Of a stretch of DNA of 64,000 bases, positions 17,292 to 24,687 are shown in pieces. This stretch comes from Avichristensenella sp031550535. GTDB lineage: Bacteria; Bacillota; Clostridia; Christensenellales; Aristaeellaceae. Positions within the stretch are counted from its first letter, which is position 1. Each line of letters starts with the position of its first letter. The position numbers and the translations under genes were made by a program. The notes beneath the pieces were generated by a model. It did not search any database. It saw only the letters and a program-made list of their open reading frames with translations, and had not been told where the DNA came from. The stretch covers positions 14,400 through 78,399 of the forward strand of contig JAVBOM010000055.1 in the NCBI GenBank assembly GCA_031550535.1, written 5' to 3'.

Positions 17292-18044
17292 CTACAGCCT
17301 CCGCAAATGGAACCCGCCGTCCACGTCGATGGACTGCCCCGTCGTGTACGCGAGGGAACCGTCCATCAGCGCCAGGACGGCCCTGGCGACGTCCTCGGGC
17401 TGTCCCCAGCGGGCGATGGGCAGCAGGCCGCCCGCGATCAGCGCGTCGTACTTGACCTGGACGGCGGCGGTCATGCCGGTCTGGATGATGCCGGGGCGCA
17501 CTTCGTTCACCAGGATGCCCTCCCCGGCCAGCCGGTCCGCGAACAGGCGCGTCAGCATGGACAGCCCCGCCTTGGACAGGCAGTATTCGCCCCGGCTGGT
17601 GGAACTGGTGTAGGCGGAGATAGACGAGATATTGACGATCGCGCCGCGCGGCCCATCCGCCGGCGCTTCCTGCGCCAGCATTTGCCGCGCGGCAAGCTGG
17701 GTCAGCAGCAGCGTGGATTTGAGGTTCACGTCCATCACTTCGTCGTAGCTGGCCTCCGTCATGTCCAGCAGGTCGCGCCGCTCGCGCGGGGCAATGCCCG
17801 CGACGTTCACCAGCGCGTACAGCGTGCCGTGCCGCGCGATCACCGCGTCCAGCGCGGCCTGCCGGTCCTCCGCGCGCGCGATGTCGCCGGTGTGGAAGTG
17901 GCCGCCCATCGCGTCAAACGCCCGGACAGCCTCCGGCCTTGCCGTGCGCCCCATGCCCACGACGCCGTAGCCCTTTTCCGCCAGCAACCGCGCCGTCGCC
18001 AGGCCGATGCCGCCCGCCGCGCCCGTCACCAATACGCCCCGCAT
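17292..18044 (-). CDS. Short-chain dehydrogenase/reductase
   Basis: About 250 residues, the classic SDR size. The NAD(P)-binding motif TGAAGGIG is at residues 7-14, NVAG lies near 94, and the catalytic Ser (NISSIS), Tyr (YCLSK, about 153) and Lys (four further on) are all present, as is the C-terminal DVDGGF. It oxidises or reduces an alcohol or ketone. AAAAGGAGG supports the start at 18044; the frame continues 35 codons upstream into the preceding gene and is rejected. It begins 15 bases after the old-yellow-enzyme gene, so the two form an operon and probably act on related substrates. Confidence 0.9.
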   Translation of the reverse strand: MRGVLVTGAAGGIGLATARLLAEKGYGVVGMGRTARPEAVRAFDAMGGHFHTGDIARAEDRQAALDAVIARHGTLYALVNVAGIAPRERRDLLDMTEASYDEVMDVNLKSTLLLTQLAARQMLAQEAPADGPRGAIVNISSISAYTSSTSRGEYCLSKAGLSMLTRLFADRLAGEGILVNEVRPGIIQTGMTAAVQVKYDALIAGGLLPIARWGQPEDVARAVLALMDGSLAYTTGQSIDVDGGFHLRRL

Positions 18045-18058
18045 GCGCACGCCTCCTT

Positions 18059-19420
18059 TTATACCGTATACGCTTCCCGATCCCGGACGGCGCAGCCCGC
18101 AGGGCCGCCATGGCGGAGCATCTGCGCGCACTGGCCGCAGCAAACGCACACCCGCCGCTCGTCGATCTTGCCGTCCTCCTTGATCTGATTGGGGAAATCC
18201 GGGTTCGCGAACGCCATGCGGCCAAAGCCCGCGATCCCGCAGTGCCCGCCCGCGATCATCCCGGCCGCGAGGTGCGGCGACAGCGCACGCAGGTAGCTGA
18301 ACGCGGAACCGATCACCGGCGTATCCGGCACAGCCGATTGCACCTCCGCCACGCAGCGCATCATGCGCGACACGCCGGTCAGCGGGTGCTCGTCCGGGAC
18401 GTAGTTGCCCTTATCATATGGGCGGTTGACGTGCGGGTTCGTGTACGGGTTGCCGATGGTCACGTCAAGCAGCGGCGCGCCGAGCGACACGAACGCCCGC
18501 GCAAGCATCTTCGCCTCGGTCAGGTCGGGGAAGGGCGGCGCAACGGGCAATGCGGCGGTATCAGCGGGCAACATAGCGCCCGCCCGCCCGCCGCGCCCCA
18601 CATCCTGTGCGACACCGAACCCGTAGGGGTACGGATACCCGTCGTGCGCGTTCATGCGGCTGGTAAGCAGGAAATCAGCGCCGCCGCCCGCCCGCGCCGC
18701 GCGGAAGCTGTTCAGCACGAAGCGCGACCGGTTCGTGAAATCCCCGCCGTACCGCCCGGGCCGGTCATACGCGCTCATCAATTCGGACGCGAGATACCGG
18801 TGGCAGCACTTCACGTCCATGCCGTCAAAGCCCGCGCGCCGCGCGAGCCGGGCCGTCGCCTCAAAGCGCGCCTCATACCGCTCCAGCGCGTCATCCGTGA
18901 CAATGCGGGCGGGGTCGATGGGGTTATCCTTCTCAAAGAGCGGGTTGTTGTAGGCAATGATCGGCTCCGGCACGCCGCGCGGCTTGGCATACCGGCCGGA
19001 GTGCGTGGCCTGCATAATGATCAGCGGGGCGAAGCCGTTCGCCTGGACGCCAATCTCGCGGATGCGCGCCACGAGGCGCTGGAACGCCGGGAGCGTCTCT
19101 TCCGTCAGGTAAAGCTGATGCGCGCTGGCCCGGGCATCGGGCGCGGTGGCCACGGCCTCAAACCAGATGAGGCCCGCGCCGCCCCGGGCGAACCGCTCGT
19201 ACCGGCGCGCGGTGAGCGGCCCCGGACCACCCTCCGCCGTGCCGTCGGAGCCCTCCATGGGCTGCAGGGCCAGGCGGTTTGGGAGCGCGTATCCGCCCGC
19301 CAGCGACAGCGGCGACAGCAACGGGGACAGATCATCCGACAAGGGCAGCCATGCGGCAAGCTCCGCCGCGCGTGCCCTGAGCGCGTCCAGTGTGGGGTAG
19401 TGGAACACCTCGTGCGGCAT
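18059..19420 (-). CDS. Old yellow enzyme family NADH:flavin oxidoreductase
   Basis: 453 residues. The FMN-binding TIM barrel of the family is shown by NRLALQPMEG at the start, the MQATHSGRYAKP substrate/FMN loop, the YLASELMS...PGRYGG segment and the late Gly-rich phosphate loop. A C-terminal CVCCGQC cluster may hold a small iron-sulphur or zinc site, but it is not the 2,4-dienoyl-CoA reductase pattern with a second flavin domain. Such enzymes reduce activated C=C bonds. AAAGGAG supports the ATG at 19420; the much longer upstream frame has no site. A promoter lies 41 bases upstream, and the SDR gene follows in the same operon. Confidence 0.9.
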   Translation of the reverse strand: MPHEVFHYPTLDALRARAAELAAWLPLSDDLSPLLSPLSLAGGYALPNRLALQPMEGSDGTAEGGPGPLTARRYERFARGGAGLIWFEAVATAPDARASAHQLYLTEETLPAFQRLVARIREIGVQANGFAPLIIMQATHSGRYAKPRGVPEPIIAYNNPLFEKDNPIDPARIVTDDALERYEARFEATARLARRAGFDGMDVKCCHRYLASELMSAYDRPGRYGGDFTNRSRFVLNSFRAARAGGGADFLLTSRMNAHDGYPYPYGFGVAQDVGRGGRAGAMLPADTAALPVAPPFPDLTEAKMLARAFVSLGAPLLDVTIGNPYTNPHVNRPYDKGNYVPDEHPLTGVSRMMRCVAEVQSAVPDTPVIGSAFSYLRALSPHLAAGMIAGGHCGIAGFGRMAFANPDFPNQIKEDGKIDERRVCVCCGQCAQMLRHGGPAGCAVRDREAYTV

Positions 19421-19460
19421 TCTCCTCGCTCCTTTGTGTGTGTGATGGATCAGTGGAATA

Positions 19461-19489
19461 AGCATACACCATGGTTGGGCTGGGCGCAA
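19461..19489 (-). promoter_or_regulatory. Promoter of the old yellow enzyme-SDR operon
   Basis: Minus strand TTGCGC, 17-bp spacer, TATGCT, ending 40 bases from the start codon. Confidence 0.6.
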
Positions 19490-19666
19490 GGATGGGGCGC
19501 CGCGAAATCGACATTGGCAAAGGAACCGCCGATTAAATGGAGATGAGGATTGCGAAGCGGAAAACCGTCCGCAAGGCCGCCGCCCAAAACAATCCGTGGT
19601 TTCCAGGGAACCTTCCGCCCCGCCCATCGCTCTAACCCACGACAGGGCGGAACCGTGCGCCTCCAT

Positions 19667-19730
19667 GACGGCGGCGCCGATTTGGAAAAATCGGCCGCCG
19701 TAAGGGGCTTCCGCAAGGAATCCCAACCTC
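19667..19730 (-). repeat. Repeat A copy 7
   Basis: Minus orientation with a diverged first stem (GGGCTTCC/GGAATCCC). It lies upstream of the promoter at 19461-19489, so it is not in that leader. The 570-base gap 19421-19990 otherwise holds two promoters and copy 8. Confidence 0.85.
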
Positions 19731-19776
19731 GGCGTGGTAAAACGCTGGGGGAAGGATAACCTTTCCAGCGCCGGTA

Positions 19777-19805
19777 TTTTCTTCCAGCGGACTTTGTGGT
19801 AGAAT
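19777..19805 (+). promoter_or_regulatory. Probable extended -10 promoter for the Cys-rich protein
   Basis: TGG followed by TAGAAT at 19800-19805 forms an extended -10; the -35 (TTTTCT, 17-bp spacer) is weak. It is followed by repeat A copy 8 and then the Cys-rich gene. Confidence 0.45.
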
Positions 19806-19865
19806 GGTGGGCAGGGTTTCCGATGAAGCCCTCCCATGACGCGGCATGAGGAGCGTCGCGCGGTA

Positions 19866-19926
19866 GGTAGGGTTGCCTTGCGGAATCCCTTAATGGCGGC
19901 TGGTTTTGCGAATCAGTGCCGCCGTC
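19866..19926 (+). repeat. Repeat A copy 8
   Basis: Plus orientation, ending 64 bases before the start of the Cys-rich protein and about 54 bases after the predicted transcription start. The stems are diverged but recognisable. Confidence 0.85.
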
Positions 19927-19990
19927 AGAGCGGGTGCGCTTTCCTGTGGGCGCCCCCGAACACGTTGACAATGGTAAGGAGGCTTTTAGC

Positions 19991-20473
19991 ATGAGACATG
20001 GCGTGAAACGAACCCTGGGTCTGGTGATGGCGCTGGTGGTGCTGTCCAGCCTGATTCCGATCGGCGCGGCCTTTGCCGCGTGCAACTGCTGTAACAGCTG
20101 CACCTGCAGCAGTCCGTGCAATTGCGCGTACTGCGGCTACCCATATTATCCGCAAGGCGGCGAGTGGAGGGGACAAAGCTCCCCGTGGGGCGGGTACGCG
20201 TACTTCCAGCCCTATTGGTATCCCGAGAACTATAAGCCCGCGCAGCGGCGCGGCGTGTCCGACACCGTCATCGGCATGCGGACAGCGTCCTTCAAGGGCG
20301 ACGGCGCGTATGTGTACGACAACGCTTCGACTGACCGGCCTTTGAAATGGATCAGCAGCGGCACGACCATCTACCTGGACGAGGCGAACCAGTATCAGGG
20401 CTGGGTCATGGTCTACTACCGCGGCGGCGATGCCAAGGGTTGGGCCCAGTGGAGCAAGATCAAGGGGTATTGA
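19991..20473 (+). CDS. Cys-cluster secreted protein with SH3-like C-terminus
   Basis: 160 residues. The signal peptide ends at about residue 29 (GAAFA). The mature N-terminus has nine Cys within about 20 residues (pattern CxCCxxCxC, then CxC and a last C), followed by an aromatic Tyr/Pro/Gly-rich linker (residues about 50-80) and an SH3-like domain from about 90 (DTVIGMRTASFKGDGAYVYD) to the end. The layout suggests a cell-wall-binding domain carrying a metal- or disulphide-stabilised knot. AAGGAGG supports the ATG. No family is recognised for the Cys region. Probably transcribed from the promoter at 19777 with repeat A in its leader. Confidence 0.8.
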   Translation: MRHGVKRTLGLVMALVVLSSLIPIGAAFAACNCCNSCTCSSPCNCAYCGYPYYPQGGEWRGQSSPWGGYAYFQPYWYPENYKPAQRRGVSDTVIGMRTASFKGDGAYVYDNASTDRPLKWISSGTTIYLDEANQYQGWVMVYYRGGDAKGWAQWSKIKGY

Positions 20474-20612
20474 CGGGAAGCGACAGAATGCCGTCAATGA
20501 ACAAATGCCGGGTGACGGGAGAGGGGCCCGTCCCCGGCGGGCAAGGTCAAGGGGGCTGCCGCGCGTTCGGCGGCTCCTTTGCTATTGCGGCGGTTTTTCC
20601 TGGGAGGTATGT

Positions 20613-21554
20613 ATGCAACTGACGGACGCGCTTCTGTCCCATTCGCCCGAGGCGATTCGGGCAATCCCCAAGAGCGACCTGCACAATCATGCGGGGCGCG
20701 GCGGGAGCATCCAAACGCTTTCCGCCTGGACGGGTGTGCGGATCGAACCGCCCACGGAGCGATTTCGCGGCCTGGCGGATATGCAGGTATGGTTTGACCA
20801 GAACGTAAAGGCGCACTGCCCCGGTGGGTTTGACGGATATCGGATGCGCTTGGCGGCGTCGTTCGCGCAGGCGAATGACGACGGCATCGCCGTGCTCGCG
20901 CTGAGCTTCGCCATAGACGAGGTGGAGGCGTTCGGCGGCATGGGCGCGTTCATGCGGGCGGTCGAGGACATGCGCCGCCAATACGCGCCGGCGGTGCGGT
21001 TTCTACCGGAGTTGTGCTTTGACCGGGGGCGCGACACCGCGTGGATCGCGTCGTGGCTGGACGAGGTGTTGTCATACCGCTACTTCGCGTCCGTGGACAT
21101 CGGGGGCGAGGAGTTCGCGCAACCAATCGGAAACTTTCGCCGCGTTTACGAAATCGCGGAGGGGTATGGGGTCCGGCGCAAGGCGCACGTGGGGGAGTTC
21201 GGCAGCGCGGACGACGTGACCCGGGCAGTGGAAACGCTGCACCTGCACGAGGTGCACCACGGCATCGCGGCCGCCAGGTCAAAGGAGGCCATGCGATTCC
21301 TCGCGGAACACGGCATCCGGCTGAACGTGTGCCCGACGAGCAACATCATGCTGGGGCTTGCGGAGGACTACAGGTCGCACCCGATCGCCACGCTGGCGCG
21401 AAACGGCGTCACCGTCACGATCAACACGGACGACTTGCTGATCTTTAACAGCGGCGTATCGGAGGAGTACTGCAAACTGCATCGGGCGGGGGCGCTCACG
21501 GCGGAGGAGTTGGAACGCATACGGCTGACGGGGCTGGCTATTGTCCCGGCGTGA
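20613..21554 (+). CDS. Adenosine deaminase-like metal-dependent hydrolase
   Basis: 313 residues, slightly short for adenosine deaminase (about 330-350). The zinc ligands appear in order: the paired His of DLHNHAG near residue 24, AHVGEFG, then VHHGIAA and the late NTDDLL Asp pair. The CPTSNIMLG segment is a strong match to the adenosine deaminase family. It should deaminate adenosine or a related purine or aminofutalosine-type compound; exact substrate is uncertain because relatives vary. The ATG at 20613 follows GGGAGG by 5 nt; the frame upstream runs into the previous gene. The 3' end overlaps the opposing XRE gene by 17 bases. Confidence 0.82.
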   Translation: MQLTDALLSHSPEAIRAIPKSDLHNHAGRGGSIQTLSAWTGVRIEPPTERFRGLADMQVWFDQNVKAHCPGGFDGYRMRLAASFAQANDDGIAVLALSFAIDEVEAFGGMGAFMRAVEDMRRQYAPAVRFLPELCFDRGRDTAWIASWLDEVLSYRYFASVDIGGEEFAQPIGNFRRVYEIAEGYGVRRKAHVGEFGSADDVTRAVETLHLHEVHHGIAAARSKEAMRFLAEHGIRLNVCPTSNIMLGLAEDYRSHPIATLARNGVTVTINTDDLLIFNSGVSEEYCKLHRAGALTAEELERIRLTGLAIVPA

Positions 21555-21732
21555 ACAGCGCGTCCACCGTGATGCCTAGCGAATCCGCCAGCGCGAAGGC
21601 CAGGCGCAGCGTGGGGTCGTACTTGCCGTTTTCAATCGCGTTGATGGTCTGCCGGGTCACGCCGCAGGCGGCGGCCAGCTCGGCCTGTGTCATGCCGCGC
21701 GCCTTGCGGAGACGTTCAATCTCGTTGGTCAT
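21538..21732 (-). CDS. XRE-family helix-turn-helix regulator
   Basis: 64 residues, almost entirely one HTH_3 domain: TQAELAAACGVTRQTINAIENGKYDP is the recognition region. Proteins of this size are autoregulators coupled to a small membrane protein. Its ATG overlaps the stop of the upstream membrane-protein gene (TGATG), so the pair is one operon. The twin near-identical 18-bp sites at 22208 and 22254, one over the -35 and one after the start of transcription, are the obvious operator candidates. Confidence 0.9.
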   Translation of the reverse strand: MTNEIERLRKARGMTQAELAAACGVTRQTINAIENGKYDPTLRLAFALADSLGITVDALFTPGQ

Positions 21733-22184
21733 CAGTCGCCACCCGCCTTGCGCTTGCCAAAGAACAGAAAGGCGCCGAACACCGCCAGCATCCCCGCCAC
21801 GGGCATGGCATCGATGCCGAATTGCAGCAGTTGCCACCCGCGTATCACCCACTCCGCGCCGGTGCGGGCGTGCGCAAACGTCACGATCATCTGTACCCCG
21901 TAATACGCCAGCAGCGCGGTAAACGCGCGGGCCGCGCTGCGGAGCACGATGAACTTCTGCCGCTCGTCCTTGGTTTTGATGTACGCGTAATACACGCCGT
22001 ATAGGCCGTAAAAGAACGCCGTGACCATCGCGATGCCCATCAGAATCGTGATGGCGCGGTAAGCCCCGTTGAGCAGGTCGGTCCCGACATGGATGAGGGA
22101 AGTGTCGCCGCTCATCATGAAGAAAAAGTCCAGCATCGCGGGCAGGGTAAAATGGGCGGCCGTGGTGCCTCCGAAAAGTGTCAT
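21732..22184 (-). CDS. Small membrane protein of an XRE/membrane-protein pair
   Basis: 150 residues with three to four hydrophobic segments (about 8-25, 45-65, 85-102 and 118-138). The pairing with a 64-residue XRE regulator is the common DUF2178/DUF3796-like arrangement of Bacillota, where the membrane protein is thought to sense a signal. The ATG at 22184 is preferred over 22199 because GGAGG lies 8 nt before it and would overlap the other start. The function is unknown; the pair call rests on layout and topology. Confidence 0.7.
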   Translation of the reverse strand: MTLFGGTTAAHFTLPAMLDFFFMMSGDTSLIHVGTDLLNGAYRAITILMGIAMVTAFFYGLYGVYYAYIKTKDERQKFIVLRSAARAFTALLAYYGVQMIVTFAHARTGAEWVIRGWQLLQFGIDAMPVAGMLAVFGAFLFFGKRKAGGD

Positions 22185-22207
22185 ATAGTACACCTCCATC
22201 GCCGGGA

Positions 22208-22271
22208 TGTCAAAACTTTTTTACATTCCCAGGGTATCACGGCGGTGGGCAGATGTCAAACGTTTTTTACA
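22208..22271 (-). promoter_or_regulatory. Promoter with two operator-like direct repeats
   Basis: The minus-strand promoter is TTGACA (22254-22259), 17-bp spacer, TACCCT (22231-22236). An 18-bp partly palindromic site of the form TGTCAAA-nn-TTTTTTACA occurs at 22254-22271 over the -35 and again at 22208-22225 just after the expected transcription start; the copies match at 16 of 18 positions. Confidence 0.8.
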
Positions 22272-22305
22272 TTCTTATCCAACATTCCGATCGGGCAAAG
22301 CCGCC

Positions 22306-23430
22306 CTATAAGACCAAATCCCCTGGCCGATACCCGCTGGGCAGCGCCTCCTCGCGCAAAAACACGAAGCTGTCGTCGCGGAGGATCGGCAAAAAAGCCC
22401 AGTACGGCATGGGCGAAAACTCGCACGCGTAGTCGCTCGCGCCAAACCACGCGCCCTCCTTGCCGCGCAGGTTTAGCCCGCGCGCGAACTTCGTGCGGTT
22501 GGAGCAGTCGTGCACGGCGATGTCCCAATGCTCCTCGTCGGCGATTTTCATGAGCTTCAGCGTCAGCTCCCGGCTCCAGATCGGCGAGATATACCCGTGC
22601 TTGGCGATATACAGGTTTTCCCCGGCGTAGTTGCCGATGTTGTTCGCGTTCAGATGCAGCTCCGCGCAGTTGATGAAATCAATGCCCGTGCCCAGAATCG
22701 CCTGCTTTTTCTTCGAAAACGCGTCAAAGAACTCCGGCGTCATCGGCGTCTCGATCCCGACCGCCGGGATATATCGCTTCGCGATGGCCATGTTCGCGAT
22801 CACGCCGTCCGCGCAGCCCGACGCGCCCAGGTTGAACCGCAGCTCGTCCAGCCCCGCTTCGCCCAAAGCCCGGAGCGTCTCCTCCGTCGCCAGCGTGCCG
22901 TTCGTATACAGGTGCTGATGAATCCCCGCGCCGTGAAACTTCCGGATCACGCCGTAGTATTTTTCGATCTCCATGAACGGCTCCAGGTAGACATACGAAA
23001 TGCCGGTGGGCCTCCGCTGGGCGGACAGCAGCAAATCGATGTCCCGCTCGTAAAACTTCGTGCCGCCAATTTCCCACATGCCTTCGCCGACCGGGGGGAC
23101 GCGGTCCAGCTCGCCGTAATCATAGCAGAACTTGCAGGCCAGGTTGCACTTGTTCGTTTTCCGCACGGCGCTAAGACCCGTTCCGAGCAGGCAGGACCGG
23201 CACCCGCCCGGGAACTTGCGCTCGTTGCCGACGAAATACGTCCGGTTCTCCAGCGTTTGCAAATGCGGTATTTCCGCCATGAGCCGGTCGTTCCGGGCGT
23301 CGACGGCCGCCTCGATCTGCGCAAACGCCGCGTACGCGATTTCCTGCTGGCGCGTCAGGATTTCTTCCTCCTCCGGCAGCGCGGAAAAGAACTCAAACCA
23401 CAGCAGCGCGTCTTTTTTCGATATGTTCAT
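22306..23430 (-). CDS. Radical SAM protein related to pyruvate formate-lyase activating enzymes
   Basis: 374 residues. The CxxxCxxC cluster motif is CNLACKFC at about 94-101, the site of the 4Fe-4S cluster that cleaves S-adenosylmethionine. An earlier CRSC pair at about 80 is typical of the uncharacterised COG2108-type branch, and the later GASDYACEF Cys could ligate an additional cluster. The TIM barrel continues with YLEPFMEIEKYY and LYTNGTLA. The ATG at 23430 is chosen since AGGAGG is 7 nt upstream. It appears as a single-gene unit; no partner glycyl radical enzyme is adjacent. Reaction unknown. Confidence 0.85.
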   Translation of the reverse strand: MNISKKDALLWFEFFSALPEEEEILTRQQEIAYAAFAQIEAAVDARNDRLMAEIPHLQTLENRTYFVGNERKFPGGCRSCLLGTGLSAVRKTNKCNLACKFCYDYGELDRVPPVGEGMWEIGGTKFYERDIDLLLSAQRRPTGISYVYLEPFMEIEKYYGVIRKFHGAGIHQHLYTNGTLATEETLRALGEAGLDELRFNLGASGCADGVIANMAIAKRYIPAVGIETPMTPEFFDAFSKKKQAILGTGIDFINCAELHLNANNIGNYAGENLYIAKHGYISPIWSRELTLKLMKIADEEHWDIAVHDCSNRTKFARGLNLRGKEGAWFGASDYACEFSPMPYWAFLPILRDDSFVFLREEALPSGYRPGDLVL

Positions 23431-23564
23431 GTGCATTCCTCCTGTAGGGCGTCACATGGACGGCCCCGCACAGTGTAAAGCAACGCGGCGGCCAAATCAA
23501 GGCTTCGCGCCGCGCGGACGCAAGTTTTTCCCGTGCCTCCGTTCGCTATGGCGGCGGCGCGCCC

Positions 23565-23593
23565 TTGCCTTTGCCATCCGCGGCTGCTATAAT
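23565..23593 (+). promoter_or_regulatory. Promoter of the ATPase gene
   Basis: TTGCCT, 17-bp spacer, TATAAT with an extended -10 (TGC before it), 59 bases before the start. Confidence 0.8.
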
Positions 23594-23652
23594 CGGTAGC
23601 GGCAGCGGCCCTGCGCCGGGCCCCCAAATAACCGGTCCGTTGGTGTCAAAAG

Positions 23653-24519
23653 ATGGTTTTTTTGGATAGCATCGTGTTTCCAAGCGAGGACGCGGAATGG
23701 GCGTTTCGCGTTTCCTCCGTAAAAAGAACCTGCTACAACACGCTGTACCCTTTTTATGTCTTGTCGCGGGCGGGCCTTGCGCGCCTTGATTTCGAGCCCA
23801 TCACCCTGCTGTACGGCGGCAACGGGTCGGGCAAGACGACCGCCCTGAACATCATCGCGGAAAAACTGAACATCCAGCGGTCCGCGCCGTTCAACCGCTC
23901 GAACTTCTTCCAGGATTACGTGGACATGTGCCGGGTGCGGCTGGAAGCGCCCATCCCGAGCGAGAGCAGGATTGTGACGAGCGACGACGTGTTCGACTTC
24001 ATGCTCAATATTCGCAGCCTGAACGAGGGCATTGACCGGAAAAAGGAGATGCTCTTTGACGAGCACTTTGACGCGCGGCACTCCACGCTTACGGTGCGGT
24101 CGCTGGACGACTACGAGGCGCTGAAGAAGCGCAACAGCGCGCGGCGCAAGACGCAGTCGGCCTTCGTGCGCGAGCAGTTGATGGAAAACGTGCGGGAGCA
24201 GTCCAACGGCGAAAGCGCGGACTTTTACTTCAGGCAGCAGATCGTGGCCGACGCGCTCTACCTGTTGGACGAGCCGGAGAACAGCCTTTCCGCCGCCAAG
24301 CAGATCGAGCTGGCCCAGTATTTGCAGGAGGCCGTGCGGTTCATGGGCTGCCAGCTCGTCATTTCCACCCACTCACCCTTTCTGCTGGCCATGGAGCGCG
24401 CGAAAATCTACGACCTGGACGAGCGCCCCGTAACGATCAAAAAGTGGACGGAGCTTCAAAACGTCCGCACGTACTATGATTTCTTTGCGAAGCACCGGGA
24501 CGATTTCAGCGAGGACTGA
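23653..24519 (+). CDS. AAA/ABC-type ATPase (predicted, COG3910-like)
   Basis: 288 residues. Walker A YGGNGSGKTT is at about 54-63, and Walker B with signature ALYLLDEPENSLS at about 203-215, followed by the H-loop ISTHSPFLL. These features define the SMC/ABC-type ATPase fold without a transmembrane or coiled-coil domain. Related small ATPases are found alone or beside nucleases, but no nuclease or toxin gene is near, so a defence role is not supported. The ATG has only a weak ribosome site. It is monocistronic, bounded by the promoter at 23565 and the terminator at 24547. Confidence 0.8.
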   Translation: MVFLDSIVFPSEDAEWAFRVSSVKRTCYNTLYPFYVLSRAGLARLDFEPITLLYGGNGSGKTTALNIIAEKLNIQRSAPFNRSNFFQDYVDMCRVRLEAPIPSESRIVTSDDVFDFMLNIRSLNEGIDRKKEMLFDEHFDARHSTLTVRSLDDYEALKKRNSARRKTQSAFVREQLMENVREQSNGESADFYFRQQIVADALYLLDEPENSLSAAKQIELAQYLQEAVRFMGCQLVISTHSPFLLAMERAKIYDLDERPVTIKKWTELQNVRTYYDFFAKHRDDFSED

Positions 24520-24546
24520 TCGCCTGACGTGGCAAAGCGGCAGCCC

Positions 24547-24588
24547 GCGCGTGTCCGGCGAAACCGTCGCCTTGGACACGCGCTTTTT
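24547..24588 (+). terminator. Intrinsic terminator
   Basis: GCGCGTGTCC pairs with GGACACGCGC around an inner GGCG/CGCC stem, followed by five T. Confidence 0.9.
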
Positions 24589-24687
24589 GCGTGCAAAAAT
24601 CATTAATTGAAGGAAAAAATGCAGGATTTTCGACAAACGCAGGGAAACTAGCAAACAGAAACAACATACGAGCTAAGGAGTAAGCAT

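Noticed and set aside
23653..24519. Defence system built on the small ATPase
   Set aside because: The gene is alone between its own promoter and terminator, with no nuclease, toxin or reverse transcriptase nearby.
24619..24651. Short frame before tnaA as a TnaC-like leader peptide
   Set aside because: It has a ribosome site but encodes only about 10 residues with no Trp and no Pro near the end, so the known stalling mechanism does not fit.
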